64,000 nt of DNA from Streptomyces chryseus (GCF_014650755.1 NZ_BMVO01000013.1:113276-177275), one strand, 5' to 3'. Shown: positions 44,167-52,638, counted from the first letter of the stretch. Notes: generated from the letters alone by a model not told the origin. Numbers and translations are program-made.

Positions 44167-45777
44167 TCAGGCGAGCGGGCCCAGGTCGAAGACGCCGTAC
44201 CCGAATCCGTCGGCCGTGACGACGTGCTCGTCGACGCGTACGCCCGAGACCTCCAGGGGCCGGAGCGGACCGCCGCGCACGGCGGCGGGCGCGGCGACGG
44301 TGGCCGTGTCGCGCCGCGGATTGACGACGACCAGATAGCGCCCGCCCCGGAGGTGGACGAGGGGGTGGCCGTCGTGCAGGACGGCCACCGTGCCCGCGCT
44401 GCCCAGCTCCGGAGTGGCGTGGCGCAGGGCGATCAGGCGGCGGACCAGGTGCAGCAGCGAGTCCTCGTCGCGCCGCTGGGCGGCCACGGTGGGCCGGTCC
44501 GGGTCGGGGTCCAGCGGCAGGTAGAAGCGGTCGGCCGGGGCGGTGGAGAACCCGGCCCCCGGGCCGGTGTCCCACTGCATGGGGGTACGGGAGCCGGCGC
44601 GGTTGTAGCGCGGGCCCAGGACGCTGCCCTCCTTGTCGGGGAGGCCGGGGACGAAGCGCATGCCGATCTCGTCGCCGTAGTAGATGGCGGGAAGCGTCGG
44701 CCAGGTCAGCTGGAAGGCGAACGCGGCGGGGAGCTGCCGCCGGGTGCGGGGGCCGCAGTTGAGGCGGGCGAAGTCGTGGTTGGCGGTGGGCAGGGCGGCG
44801 AAACCGCGCCCGGCGACGACGGCGGACGCCTCCTGCCACGCCGCGAGGAACGGGCGGGGCGAGCCCTTGCCCGAGGGATCGAAGAAGCAGTCGACGGGGT
44901 CCCACTCGTCGGCGTCGGTCCCCTCCCGGTTGTTCCACAGGGAGCGCAGGGGGCGGCCCACGGTGGGGCCGCCGAACTGCAGGAAGAAGTCGCCGTGGAA
45001 GCCCGCCGGTACGGACACCGCCGGGTCGCCCCACTCCGAAAGCAGGACCGCTTCGGGATGGGCGGCGTCCAGCCAGTGGCGCGTCTCGGTCCAGATCCTG
45101 GACGTCTCCATCGTGCCCGGGTCGTCCTTGACGAGGGAGGCGGCCATGTCGACGCGGAAGCCGGACAGGCCGAGCCCGAGCCAGTGGTCCATGACGGCGC
45201 GCAGGGCGGCGCGGTTCGCGCGGGGGCCCTCGGCGTCGACGGGCCGGCGCCAGGGCTCGGCCGGATGCGTGCGGGCGTATCCGAAGTTGAGTGCCGGCTG
45301 GGAGTCGAAGAAGTTCGGCAGGTACGCGCCGGGACGGGCGCCGGGCGACGCGACGAAGCCCGCCGGGGCAGGCCGCGTGCCGTCGGTCCAGATGTACCGG
45401 TCGTCTTCGGGATCGTCGGCGGAGGCGGTGAACCACGGGTGCTGGTCGGAGGTGTGCCCCGCGACGAGGTCGAGGAGGACGCGGATGCCGTGCCGGCGCG
45501 CCTCCTCGACGAGCGCGGCGAGGTCGTCCTCGGTGCCGTAACGGGGGGCTACGGAGAAGTAGTCGCTGATGTCGTAGCCGGCGTCCCGGAACGGCGAGGC
45601 GAAGCACGGGTTCAGCCAGACGGTGTTGACGCCCAGCCAGGCGAGGTGGTCGAGGTGCCGCGTGATGCCGTTGAAGTCGCCGATGCCGTCCCCGTCGGAG
45701 TCGGCGAAGGACTGCGGGTAGATCTGGTAGAAGACGGCGTCGGCCAACCAGGCCGGGGCGGGTCGGAACGATGTCAT
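44167..45777 (-). CDS. GH13 alpha-glucosidase/trehalose-synthase-like glycosidase
   Basis: 536 residues: an alpha-amylase-type barrel and a short C-terminal beta domain. Conserved regions are DLVAGHTSDQHPWF (region I; usually VNH, here AGH), GFRVDMAASL with the nucleophile Asp, LLSEWGDP with the acid/base Glu, and TANHDFARL with the transition-state Asp. There is no signal peptide, so it acts in the cytosol on small alpha-glucosides. It may be an alpha-glucosidase, an isomerase or a glucosyltransferase; specificity cannot be read. Confidence 0.9.
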   Translation of the reverse strand: MTSFRPAPAWLADAVFYQIYPQSFADSDGDGIGDFNGITRHLDHLAWLGVNTVWLNPCFASPFRDAGYDISDYFSVAPRYGTEDDLAALVEEARRHGIRVLLDLVAGHTSDQHPWFTASADDPEDDRYIWTDGTRPAPAGFVASPGARPGAYLPNFFDSQPALNFGYARTHPAEPWRRPVDAEGPRANRAALRAVMDHWLGLGLSGFRVDMAASLVKDDPGTMETSRIWTETRHWLDAAHPEAVLLSEWGDPAVSVPAGFHGDFFLQFGGPTVGRPLRSLWNNREGTDADEWDPVDCFFDPSGKGSPRPFLAAWQEASAVVAGRGFAALPTANHDFARLNCGPRTRRQLPAAFAFQLTWPTLPAIYYGDEIGMRFVPGLPDKEGSVLGPRYNRAGSRTPMQWDTGPGAGFSTAPADRFYLPLDPDPDRPTVAAQRRDEDSLLHLVRRLIALRHATPELGSAGTVAVLHDGHPLVHLRGGRYLVVVNPRRDTATVAAPAAVRGGPLRPLEVSGVRVDEHVVTADGFGYGVFDLGPLA

Positions 45778-45832
45778 GAGCCGGGGCTTCCTTCCCTCGT
45801 GGTCAGTGCGCCGACACCGACCATGACACCGC

Positions 45833-45867
45833 GACGCCCCGGCCGGGAAGTGCCCGGCCGGGGCGTC
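45833..45867 (-). terminator. Terminator hairpin after the D,D-carboxypeptidase gene
   Basis: A perfect 15-bp stem (GACGCCCCGGCCGGG at 45833-45847 with its complement at 45853-45867), 5-nt loop, 15 nt past the stop codon on the minus strand. Confidence 0.75.
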
Positions 45868-45881
45868 GGTACCGCCTGGAA

Positions 45882-46796
45882 CTAGTCCTGCTGTGCGCCC
45901 GAGGGGAGCGTACGCAGCTTCATCGTGGTGCTGGTGTTGAACGCCCAGTCGAGCATCTTCTTGGCGTCCGTGTAGCGGTTCGCGTCGTTGAGGACGACCC
46001 CCACGACCGTCCGGTCGCCCCGCTTGGCGGCGAACACCAGGCAGGGACCCGCGACGGAACCCGTGCCGGTCTTGATGCCGATGGCGCCGCTGTACGAACC
46101 GAGGAGCTGGTTCGTGTTGTACCAGGTGTAGACCCGGCCGTTGGTGGCCGTCTGCTTGGTGCTCTTCGCCTTGACGACCGCCCCGAAGGTCGAGTTCCCG
46201 AGCGCACGACGGGCCAGCTTGGCCGAGTCGCGGGGCGTGGTGAGGTTGTTGCCCGCCGCCGAGATGCCGTCGAAGGAGTCGTACTTGGTGTTCGTCATGC
46301 CCAGCGAGGCGGCCTTCTTGTTCATCTTGGAGATGAACGACTTCTTGCGGGCCGTCTCGGTGGTGCCCGTGCCGAAGGTGTCGGCGAGGGCGTACGCGGC
46401 GTCGCAGCCCGACGGCAGCATCAGCCCGTACAGCAACTGACGCACCGTGAGCTTGTCGCCCCGCTTGAGGTCGGCCGTGCTCGCACCGTTACGGGCGACG
46501 TAGTCGCGGTAACTCTGCTTGACGGTGACCAGCTTGTTGAGGTTGACCCCGCTCGTCTCCAGCACCACGACGGCCGTCATGACCTTCGTCGTGCTGGCCA
46601 TCTGCCGCTTGGTGTCGGCGGACTTGCTCCACAGCGTCTTGTTGGGCTTGCTGTCGAGCAGGAAGGCGCCCTTGGCGCTGACGGTGGGACCGGTGGCCGC
46701 CTGCGCGACCGTCGTCGGTGTGACCACCGCGAATGCCGCCGTGGACGCCACCAGCGTCATCCCCCATCGGCGGACTGCTATGCCCCCAGGTCTCAC
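45882..46796 (-). CDS. D-alanyl-D-alanine carboxypeptidase (penicillin-binding protein 5/6 family)
   Basis: 304 residues, GTG start. A signal peptide (about 1-34, ending AQA) precedes the serine peptidase domain. The three motifs are STTK (SxxK, about 69-72), PSGC in the SxN position (Cys where Asn is usual) and KTGTG. It trims the terminal D-Ala of peptidoglycan stems outside the membrane. The domain lacks the C-terminal amphipathic anchor of PBP5, so it may be free or loosely bound. The 46797-47024 upstream stretch holds no gene. Confidence 0.9.
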   Translation of the reverse strand: MRPGGIAVRRWGMTLVASTAAFAVVTPTTVAQAATGPTVSAKGAFLLDSKPNKTLWSKSADTKRQMASTTKVMTAVVVLETSGVNLNKLVTVKQSYRDYVARNGASTADLKRGDKLTVRQLLYGLMLPSGCDAAYALADTFGTGTTETARKKSFISKMNKKAASLGMTNTKYDSFDGISAAGNNLTTPRDSAKLARRALGNSTFGAVVKAKSTKQTATNGRVYTWYNTNQLLGSYSGAIGIKTGTGSVAGPCLVFAAKRGDRTVVGVVLNDANRYTDAKKMLDWAFNTSTTMKLRTLPSGAQQD

Positions 46797-47024
46797 GTAT
46801 GTGTCTCCATTCCCTCAACCGCGCAAATACTGTCGAACGGCATGTTCGCATCAGGTACCCGGTGCGGGAACGGTGGGGTGTGCGTGAACATGTGGTGACC
46901 GGTTCCCGCCCCGCCGGGTGCCTGCGGAAGGACGCGGCGCGCCCACGTCCCGGTTCCGGCCGGAGTCAGGTCTGTGCGGCCCGCGTCCTGAACTCGCCCC
47001 CGCCGCACGGGAATAGGGGGTGGG

Positions 47025-47507
47025 TCACCGCTGCGCCGCGGCCGACCGGCCGACCGACTCCACCAGCGGGAGCAGCCGGTGCGGGACCCGCTCGCGCAGG
47101 GCCACCTCGGTCCGTGTCCGTACGACGCCGGGAATCTGGATCAGCCGCTGGATGACGTCCTCCAGGTGCCCGGCGTCGCGCGCCGCCACCCGGGTCATCA
47201 GGTCGCCGCCGCCGGTGATGGAGAACGCCTCGATGATCTCGGGTACGGCCGCGAGCGCGTCGCCCACCGCGTCCAGATGCCCCTGCGTGACTTCCACGTG
47301 GACGAAGGCGAGTACGGGGTGGTCGAGGGCGGCGGGGGAGAGGGTGGGGCCCGTACCCGTGATCACGCCGTCGCGCTCCATCCGGTCGAGGCGGGCCTGG
47401 AGCGTCCCGCGCGCGATGCCGAGGAGACGGGCGTACTCGCGCACACTCGTGCGCGGCTGCTCGATGAGCAGCCGCAGGATGCGGGTGTCGAGCTCGTCCA
47501 CTGCCAT
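47025..47507 (-). CDS. Lrp/AsnC family transcriptional regulator
   Basis: 160 residues. The N-terminal helix-turn-helix (DELDTRILRLLIEQPRTSVR through RLDRMERDGVI, 4-50) is joined to a RAM effector domain with SITGGGDLMTRV, where an amino acid would bind. GAAGGAG precedes the ATG. No target is adjacent on the same strand; it diverges from gvpO. It is a typical actinobacterial Lrp paralogue. Confidence 0.92.
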   Translation of the reverse strand: MAVDELDTRILRLLIEQPRTSVREYARLLGIARGTLQARLDRMERDGVITGTGPTLSPAALDHPVLAFVHVEVTQGHLDAVGDALAAVPEIIEAFSITGGGDLMTRVAARDAGHLEDVIQRLIQIPGVVRTRTEVALRERVPHRLLPLVESVGRSAAAQR

Positions 47508-47610
47508 GTCCGTCGGTCTCCTTCCGGCCCTGCCGTCCGGCCGTAGACCCTACAGAGCGGCAGCGGCTCCCGCCGAGCAGGTGATCCCATATGTCCGATT
47601 TGGGTAGGGC

Positions 47611-47946
47611 GTGGCGCGGGATCGGGACGAACGGGGCGAGGGCGTGGAACGCCCGCGCGAGGGCGCTCGCGAAAGGCGCCCGAAGCGGCTCTCGGCGCCC
47701 CGGGTCATGCGGTCGGCGACGGATCAGCTGGAAGGTCTGCTGGGCAGGGCCCCCGAGTCCGTATCGGCGGTGCGGCCCATCGGCGACGGGTGGGAGGCCG
47801 AGGTCGAAGTACTGGAGATCGAGCGCATTCCCGAGACGACGAGCGTGATGGCCGGCTACCGGGTCACGCTCGACGCCGAGGGTGAACTCATGTCGTACGA
47901 GCGGGTCCGCCGGTACACGCGCGGTCAGACCGACCGACGAGCCTGA
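47611..47946 (+). CDS. gvpO: Gas vesicle protein GvpO
   Basis: 111 residues: a basic, charged N-terminus (about 1-30) and the conserved GvpO domain (LEGLLGRAPESVSAVRPIGD, EVLEIERIPETTSVMAGYRV, LMSYERVRRYTRGQ). GvpO opens the streptomycete gvp cluster, normally followed by gvpA. Here it is intact, but the genes after it are fused or frameshifted, so it is probably an orphan. The GTG start has only a weak site (GGGTAGGGC). Confidence 0.85.
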   Translation: MARDRDERGEGVERPREGARERRPKRLSAPRVMRSATDQLEGLLGRAPESVSAVRPIGDGWEAEVEVLEIERIPETTSVMAGYRVTLDAEGELMSYERVRRYTRGQTDRRA

Positions 47947-48040
47947 CGGCCCGGCCATCGCGCCCGACGGTGTCCGTGCCGTGCAGGTGAACACGGTGGG
48001 ACGGGGCGCACCAGCGGTGTCGCCCGCGAAGGGAGGCGCC

Positions 48041-48275
48041 ATGACCGTGGTGCCGCAAGGTGGCGGAGGCGGCGTGGCCCAAGGTGGCGGAGGCGGTTCC
48101 GGATCGTTGTACGACGTCCTCGAACTGATCGACCCTGTCGATCGCCGACATCGACCTCGTCCGGATCTCCCTGCGCGCGCTCATCACCTCCATCAGCGCG
48201 GAGGTGCCGGCTCCATGGCCGCGCGGCGGTCCGGCCTCCGTACTGCCGCCCGGCGACCGGCTCCCCCCGTCATGA
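48041..48275 (+). pseudogene. gvpA'-'gvpS deletion fusion, frameshifted
   Basis: The ATG, with GGGAGG upstream, begins MTVVPQGGGGGVAQ and reaches SLYDVLELI, the start of gas vesicle structural protein GvpA. At about 48129-48132 the text jumps to another frame encoding TLSIADIDLVRISLRALITS, the C-terminal half of GvpS, which ends at the TGA 48273-48275. The body of gvpA and all genes usually between gvpA and gvpS (F, G, J, L and others) are missing. Hence one deletion joined the two ends out of frame. A 17-bp sequence is repeated at 48056 and 48080. Confidence 0.8.
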
Positions 48276-48689
48276 CACCGGACGCCACACCGCCGGACCC
48301 CCGGAGCCGCTACGACGAAGTGGCGGACGCGGCCGGCCGCGCCTTCCGCCTCTTCCCGCGGCCCCGCAGGACCTCCCCCGGCCGGGGCACGACCGCGCGC
48401 CGAGGCCGGGCGCCAGGATCAACACCGACCCCGACACCGTCGAGCGCGACCTGATGAAGCTGGTGCTCACGCTCGTCGAGCTCCTCCGCCAGCTCATGGA
48501 GCGCCAGGCCATGCACCGCGTGGACGCCGGCGACCTCACCGGGGAGGAGGAACGCCTGGGCGTGACGCTGATGCTCCTCCACGACCGGATGACGGACCTC
48601 TGCGCCCGCTACGGCCTGACCATGCGGGACCTCAACCTGGACCTCGGCCCCTCGGCCCCCTCCTCCCGCCCGCCGACCCGCCCGGCTGA
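48272..48689 (+). pseudogene. gvpK: gvpK, two single-base frameshifts
   Basis: Its ATG overlaps the preceding stop (ATGA), as expected for gvpS-gvpK. The first frame encodes RYDEVADAAGRAFRLFP. A missing C near 48355-48357 shifts to a frame with AAPQDLPRPGHDRAPRP, INTDPDTVERDL, LVELLRQLMERQAMHRVDAG and LNLDLGP. A second missing C near 48649-48651 shifts again; restored, the protein would end GPLGPLLPPADPPG at TGA 48687-48689. Both lesions are single-base losses in C runs, so either decay or sequencing error is possible, but the adjacent deletion favours decay. Confidence 0.8.
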
Positions 48690-48776
48690 CGGCGGAGGCG
48701 TCGGCCCGGCCACCCTGGGTGCTTTCCGAGGCATGGTCCGTTGGCCCCGGTCAGGACGCAGATCGGCGGCCTCGAG

Positions 48777-48791
48777 TGTGCCAATGGCACA
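48777..48791. promoter_or_regulatory. Small perfect palindrome upstream of the FUSC gene
   Basis: TGTGCC-AAT-GGCACA, a 6+6 inverted repeat with a 3-nt centre. It could be an operator half-turn site or a small hairpin in a leader RNA. Confidence 0.4.
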
Positions 48792-48814
48792 GCACCTGGC
48801 TCTCGACTTGAGCC

Positions 48815-48845
48815 ACCCACCCATCAGATGTTCTGATGGGTGGGT
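48815..48845 (+). other. Strong 13-bp hairpin in the FUSC gene leader
   Basis: ACCCACCCATCAG (48815-48827) pairs perfectly with 48833-48845 around the loop ATGTT. It stands 4 nt before an intrinsic terminator. It is a plausible RNA structure or, as DNA, a large operator. Confidence 0.6.
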
Positions 48846-48849
48846 CGAT

Positions 48850-48878
48850 GGCGCCGCGGACTTCCGTGGCGCCTTTTT
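48850..48878 (+). terminator. Intrinsic terminator with U-tract just before the FUSC gene
   Basis: GGCGCCGCGG (48850-48859) pairs with CCGTGGCGCC (48864-48873; one G-T pair) around ACTT, followed by TTTTT (48874-48878). It is one of the few U-tailed terminators in the window. Only 41 nt separate it from the FUSC start, so it either ends gvp transcription or works as an attenuator. Confidence 0.75.
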
Positions 48879-48919
48879 CATGTCGGAACGATGTCAGGGC
48901 GAAGGCGGGGCGGAAAGCA

Positions 48920-50443
48920 GTGCTGAAGAGGATGTTCGTGGTGCCGGACCCGGGCCGGCTGCGGCTGCGCAGCGCCACCCGGTCCGTCTTCGGCGTCGGC
49001 CTGGCCGTGGCCGTCTGCGGCCTCACCGGTCACACCCTCCCCGCGGTCATCACCGGTGGCCTCGCGGCACTCCTCGCCCTGTTCACCGTCACCGACGCGA
49101 CCGTCCGCGCCCAGGCGGTCAGCACCGCCCTGCTCCCCGCCGTCGGCTTCCCGGTCCTCGCTCTGGCGGCCGGGCTGCACGACACCCCGGTCCTGCGTGA
49201 CGTGGCGTTCCTCGCCGTCGCCGGGCTCGGGGTGTACGCCAGGCGCTGGGGGCCCCGGGGCCACGCCCTGGGCGTGTTCGCCTTCATGATGTTCTTCGTC
49301 GCGCAGTTCCTGCACACCGTCCCCGGACAGCTGCCGGGCCTCTGCACGGCTGTCGCCCTGGCCCTGGTCGCCTCCTCCGGGGTCCGCTTCGGCCTGTGGT
49401 GCTACGAGCGGCGCCTTCCACCGCCCGCCGCCCCCGCGCTCCCCGGCGGCACCGGCCTCGCGCGCATCACGACGCGCCAGGCGGTCCAGGTCGCCGTCGC
49501 CGGCGCGTTCGCCCTCGTCGTGGGCCAGGTGTTGTCCGAGGGGCGTTGGTACTGGGCCGTCGGCGCCGCCTGGTGGATCTTCGTGAACACCGCCTCGCGC
49601 GGTGAGACCCTGCTCCGCGGCTTCCGCCGGGTCCTGGGAACGGTCGTCGGCATCGTCGCCGGGCTGCTCCTCGCCGTGCCGCTGCACGGCGCGCTCGCCC
49701 CGACGGCCGCGCTCGTGGCGGTGTGCGTCTTCGCGATCTTCTACACGGCCCCGGTGTCGTACAGCTGGATGATGCTCGCGGTCACCCTGATGGTGTCCCT
49801 GCTGTACGGGCTGCTGGGCGCCCTGGAGCCGAGCCTGCTCGCGCTGCGCCTCGCCGAGACCGGCGTCGGCGCCCTGGGCGCGGCGCTGGCCGTCGCCTTC
49901 GTCCTCCCGGTCACGACGCACTCCGCCACCCACGCCTGGATCGAGCGCGCCGTGCACTGCGTGCACGGCTGCACCACCACGGCCGCGCGCCGTCTGGCGG
50001 GCGACCCGGACGCCGACCCGGCGCCGCTCGCCGCCCAGCTCGAGGTGGTGATCGGCCGGGCGCGGCTCTCCCTGGCCCCCCTGGTGCATCCCCTGAACCC
50101 GCTGCGGGCCCGCAAGGCCCGCGCCCGCCAGGTCCTCGCCCTGCTGGACGACTGCGCCCGCGAGGTGCGCGGACTCGCCTCCGTCGCGGCCGACCCCCAG
50201 GCGTCCCACGACGCGCGTCTCGCGGCCGCCTGCTGGCGCGTGGAGGCCGCGGTCGAGGCCCTGGTCTCGCCCGGCGGCCGGCCGGACGCTGCCCCCGCCC
50301 CCGGAGCGCAGGCGGCGTCCGCCCAGCACCACCACCCGACCGCGGAGGCCGCGCTGCGCCACCTCCACGGCCTGGAGCGGGTGCTCACCGAGCTGGCGAC
50401 GCCCCTGCACAGTGCCCCGGACGCACCGCTGGTCCGGTCCTGA
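48920..50443 (+). CDS. FUSC family membrane protein (aromatic acid exporter-like)
   Basis: 507 residues. Two blocks of hydrophobic helices (about 18-150 and 210-355) flank a soluble middle, and a cytosolic helical C-terminus (about 370-507) follows. ARWWIFVNTASRGETLLRGFRRVLGT-like text near 225-250 (key residues W, R, G, T, G) is the FUSC signature region. Relatives include AaeB-type aromatic acid exporters and fusaric acid resistance proteins. I chose the GTG at 48920 with GGAAAG close upstream; other GTG/ATG codons follow within 20 nt. A hairpin-terminator leader precedes it. Confidence 0.85.
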   Translation: MLKRMFVVPDPGRLRLRSATRSVFGVGLAVAVCGLTGHTLPAVITGGLAALLALFTVTDATVRAQAVSTALLPAVGFPVLALAAGLHDTPVLRDVAFLAVAGLGVYARRWGPRGHALGVFAFMMFFVAQFLHTVPGQLPGLCTAVALALVASSGVRFGLWCYERRLPPPAAPALPGGTGLARITTRQAVQVAVAGAFALVVGQVLSEGRWYWAVGAAWWIFVNTASRGETLLRGFRRVLGTVVGIVAGLLLAVPLHGALAPTAALVAVCVFAIFYTAPVSYSWMMLAVTLMVSLLYGLLGALEPSLLALRLAETGVGALGAALAVAFVLPVTTHSATHAWIERAVHCVHGCTTTAARRLAGDPDADPAPLAAQLEVVIGRARLSLAPLVHPLNPLRARKARARQVLALLDDCAREVRGLASVAADPQASHDARLAAACWRVEAAVEALVSPGGRPDAAPAPGAQAASAQHHHPTAEAALRHLHGLERVLTELATPLHSAPDAPLVRS

Positions 50444-50537
50444 CCCACGACGCCGCGAGGCCGCCCGGGACAATGTGACCGAGGCTGTCGCAGCTCGCAC
50501 GGCTGTACGCGATCGCATGGCGGAAAGGGGCTCCACG

Positions 50538-51626
50538 GTGAGCAGCAGCAACGAGGCCGAACCGGTTGTGCCACGGGCGCGGAGGTCCAGCCGGCCGCAC
50601 CGGGCGTTCATCGGCTCGTTCACCTCGGCGGGCGGCCGCGGGATCACCGCCGCCGCCGTGGACCCGCGGACCGGCGCGCTCACCGCGCTCGGCTCGGCCG
50701 ACGACGTCGCCGACCCGTCGTTCCTCGCGCTCGCACCCGGCGCGACGGTGCTGTACGCCGTGAGCGAGACCGAGGACGGCGCCGCCGCGGCCTTCGACGT
50801 GTCCGGCGACGGCGCCCCGCTCCCGGCGGGCGAGCCGGTCCCGGTGGGCGGCGCCGCGCCCACGCACCTCGCGCTCGCCGCCGGGCACCTGGTCACCGCC
50901 AACTACGGCTCGGGCAGCGTCACCGTGCTCCCGGTCGGCGCCGACGGGGCCCTGGAGGCGGCCACCGGCGTACTCCACCACCGGGGCAACGGCCCCGACC
51001 AGGACCGTCAGGCGGGGCCGCACGCGCACCAGGTGCTGCCCGACCCCACGGGACAGTGGGTGCTCAGCGTCGACCTCGGGACCGATTCCGTACGGGTCTG
51101 CGCCCTCGCCGTGCCCACCGGGACCCTGCGGGTGCACACCGAGACCGCGCTGCGGCCCGGCACCGGACCGCGCCACCTGGCCTTCCACCCCCGGGGCGGG
51201 CACGCGTACGTACTGGGCGAGCTGGAGCCCACCGTCACCGTCTGCCGCTGGGACGCCGAGTCGGGGGTGCTCGTACCGCTCGGTGAGGCGCCTGTGGTGG
51301 AGCCCGGGACGGACACGGCGACGTACCCCTCCGAGCCCGTTGTCTCCCCCGACGGGCGCTTCCTGTGGGTGGCCAACCGGGGGCACGACAGCATCGCCGT
51401 GCTCGCGCTGGACGAGAGCGGGGCGAAGGCGGAGTTCGTGACGACGGTGGACTGCGGCGGTCACTGGCCGCGCGACCTCACCCTCGACCCGTCGGGGCGC
51501 AGGCTCTACGCCGCCAACGAGCGCTCCGGGGACGTCACGTGGTTCGACATCGGCGCGGAGACGGGCATACCGCGCCGCGCGGGCGCCTTCGAGGCCCCGG
51601 CGGCGTCCTGCGTCGTCTTCGGCTGA
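50538..51626 (+). CDS. Lactonase family beta-propeller protein (YbhE/6-phosphogluconolactonase-like)
   Basis: 362 residues with a seven-bladed propeller pattern: repeated PTHLALA, HQVLPDPTGQWVLSVDLGTD, PRHLAFHPRGGHAYVLGEL, PVVSPDGRFLWVANRGHDSI, PRDLTLDPSGRRLYAANE. The family includes 6-phosphogluconolactonase YbhE and 3-carboxymuconate cyclase. The GTG at 50538 has GAAAGGGG 7 nt upstream; an earlier ATG at 50517 would place that site inside the gene. No signal peptide is seen. The substrate is unassigned. Confidence 0.88.
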   Translation: MSSSNEAEPVVPRARRSSRPHRAFIGSFTSAGGRGITAAAVDPRTGALTALGSADDVADPSFLALAPGATVLYAVSETEDGAAAAFDVSGDGAPLPAGEPVPVGGAAPTHLALAAGHLVTANYGSGSVTVLPVGADGALEAATGVLHHRGNGPDQDRQAGPHAHQVLPDPTGQWVLSVDLGTDSVRVCALAVPTGTLRVHTETALRPGTGPRHLAFHPRGGHAYVLGELEPTVTVCRWDAESGVLVPLGEAPVVEPGTDTATYPSEPVVSPDGRFLWVANRGHDSIAVLALDESGAKAEFVTTVDCGGHWPRDLTLDPSGRRLYAANERSGDVTWFDIGAETGIPRRAGAFEAPAASCVVFG

Positions 51627-51656
51627 GACCCGGCCGGGCGGCGGACGCACGGAAAG

Positions 51657-51700
51657 CGCCCGAGGGCCCGCACCGGACGTCCGGTGCGGGCCCTCGGGCG
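51657..51700. terminator. 44-bp near-perfect palindrome, bidirectional terminator
   Basis: A 21-bp perfect stem (51657-51677 with 51680-51700) and a 2-base centre CG. It lies between the convergent lactonase and chelatase-like genes. It is unusually long even for this genome. Confidence 0.8.
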
Positions 51701-51714
51701 TCGCTCGGGGCCGC

Positions 51715-52638
51715 TCAGTGGGCGGGCATGCCCTGAGCCGGCTGCGGGGCGATGCCCAGCGCCGTCGTGTAGTGCGACAGGGCGAGCTTGCCGATCGCCG
51801 GGTAGGCGCCCAGCGGCTCGGCGGTCGCGCAGTCCGCCTCCTTGACGGCCGCGTCCAGCAGGCTGTCGGGCACCTCGGGGCCGATCACGTACGGCGCGAG
51901 CGCGAGCTGTGTCGAGCCGGAACCGCGCAGCTGCTCCGCCACGGCGGCGACCGAACCCTCCTCGTCGAGCGCGGCGGCGATCACCGGTACGGCGAGCCGC
52001 GCGGCCAGCAGCATGCCGGTGATGCCGGCGGCCTGCACGGCCTCGTCGCCGCCCACGGTGGCCAGGATGATGCCGTCGGCCGCGGTGGCGACCGTGAACA
52101 GCCTGGCGCGGTCGGCGCGGGACAGGCCGGCCTCGGACAGGCGCACGTGCAGCGCCTCGGCGAGCAGCGGGTGCGGACCGAGGACGTCGGTCAGCTCGAC
52201 GGCGGCGCGGCTGTCCATGACCGCCTGCCGTATCCGGCGCATCAGGGCGTTCTCCGGGCCGGCGAGCAGCGGCACCACGACCGCCGCCGGGCCCTGCGGC
52301 TCGGCGGCCTCGCGGCCCGTGGCGAGCGCCTGCTCGTAGCGGGCGGTGCGCTCGGCGGCGGTGTGCGCCAGCACGCTCTCCAGCGCGGGGTACGCGTCGT
52401 TGTCGCCGTCCAGGTACCCGATCCTGGCGTCCAGGCCGGGCAGCTCGGAACGGGCGATGCTGACGACTTCCTCCGCCAGGCTGCGCGACGCGCTGCCCGG
52501 GGTGCCGGGGACGGCGAGGACAAGCGCGGGCGCGCCCTCGGGAGCCACCACGGGCTCCGGCCGGCGGTGCCGTCCGGACTGTCGTGGTCGCGGCATTCGT
52601 ACAGGCAGGCCGGATGCGGGCCCAGTGGGGGAGCTCAT
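51715..52638 (-). CDS. CbiX/sirohydrochlorin chelatase-like protein lacking the metal histidines
   Basis: 307 residues in two chelatase-like halves. The first strand should read LLVAHGS; here it is LVLAVPGTPG. The second-half landmark of the N-domain, normally GYHVRVDIP, is GPENALMRRI. The repeat appears again as GPHPLLAEALHVRL and GIILATVGGDEAV. Loss of the two His makes ferrochelation or cobaltochelation doubtful. TAGCAT lies 8 nt before the ATG with no Shine-Dalgarno, so the mRNA may be leaderless. No cobalamin or siroheme genes are adjacent. Confidence 0.8.
   Translation of the reverse strand: MSSPTGPASGLPVRMPRPRQSGRHRRPEPVVAPEGAPALVLAVPGTPGSASRSLAEEVVSIARSELPGLDARIGYLDGDNDAYPALESVLAHTAAERTARYEQALATGREAAEPQGPAAVVVPLLAGPENALMRRIRQAVMDSRAAVELTDVLGPHPLLAEALHVRLSEAGLSRADRARLFTVATAADGIILATVGGDEAVQAAGITGMLLAARLAVPVIAAALDEEGSVAAVAEQLRGSGSTQLALAPYVIGPEVPDSLLDAAVKEADCATAEPLGAYPAIGKLALSHYTTALGIAPQPAQGMPAH

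Noticed and set aside
46833..46847. CGAAC-GGCAT-GTTCG, resembling an actinobacterial LexA/SOS box upstream of the D,D-carboxypeptidase gene
   Set aside because: The SOS box needs a 4-nt centre between GAAC and GTTC; this has 5, and a cell-wall carboxypeptidase is not an expected SOS target.
48454..49200. A 248-codon open frame covering the gvpK region
   Set aside because: Only its first 65 residues resemble GvpK. The start is internal, and the rest reads through the hairpins and the FUSC gene in the wrong frame.
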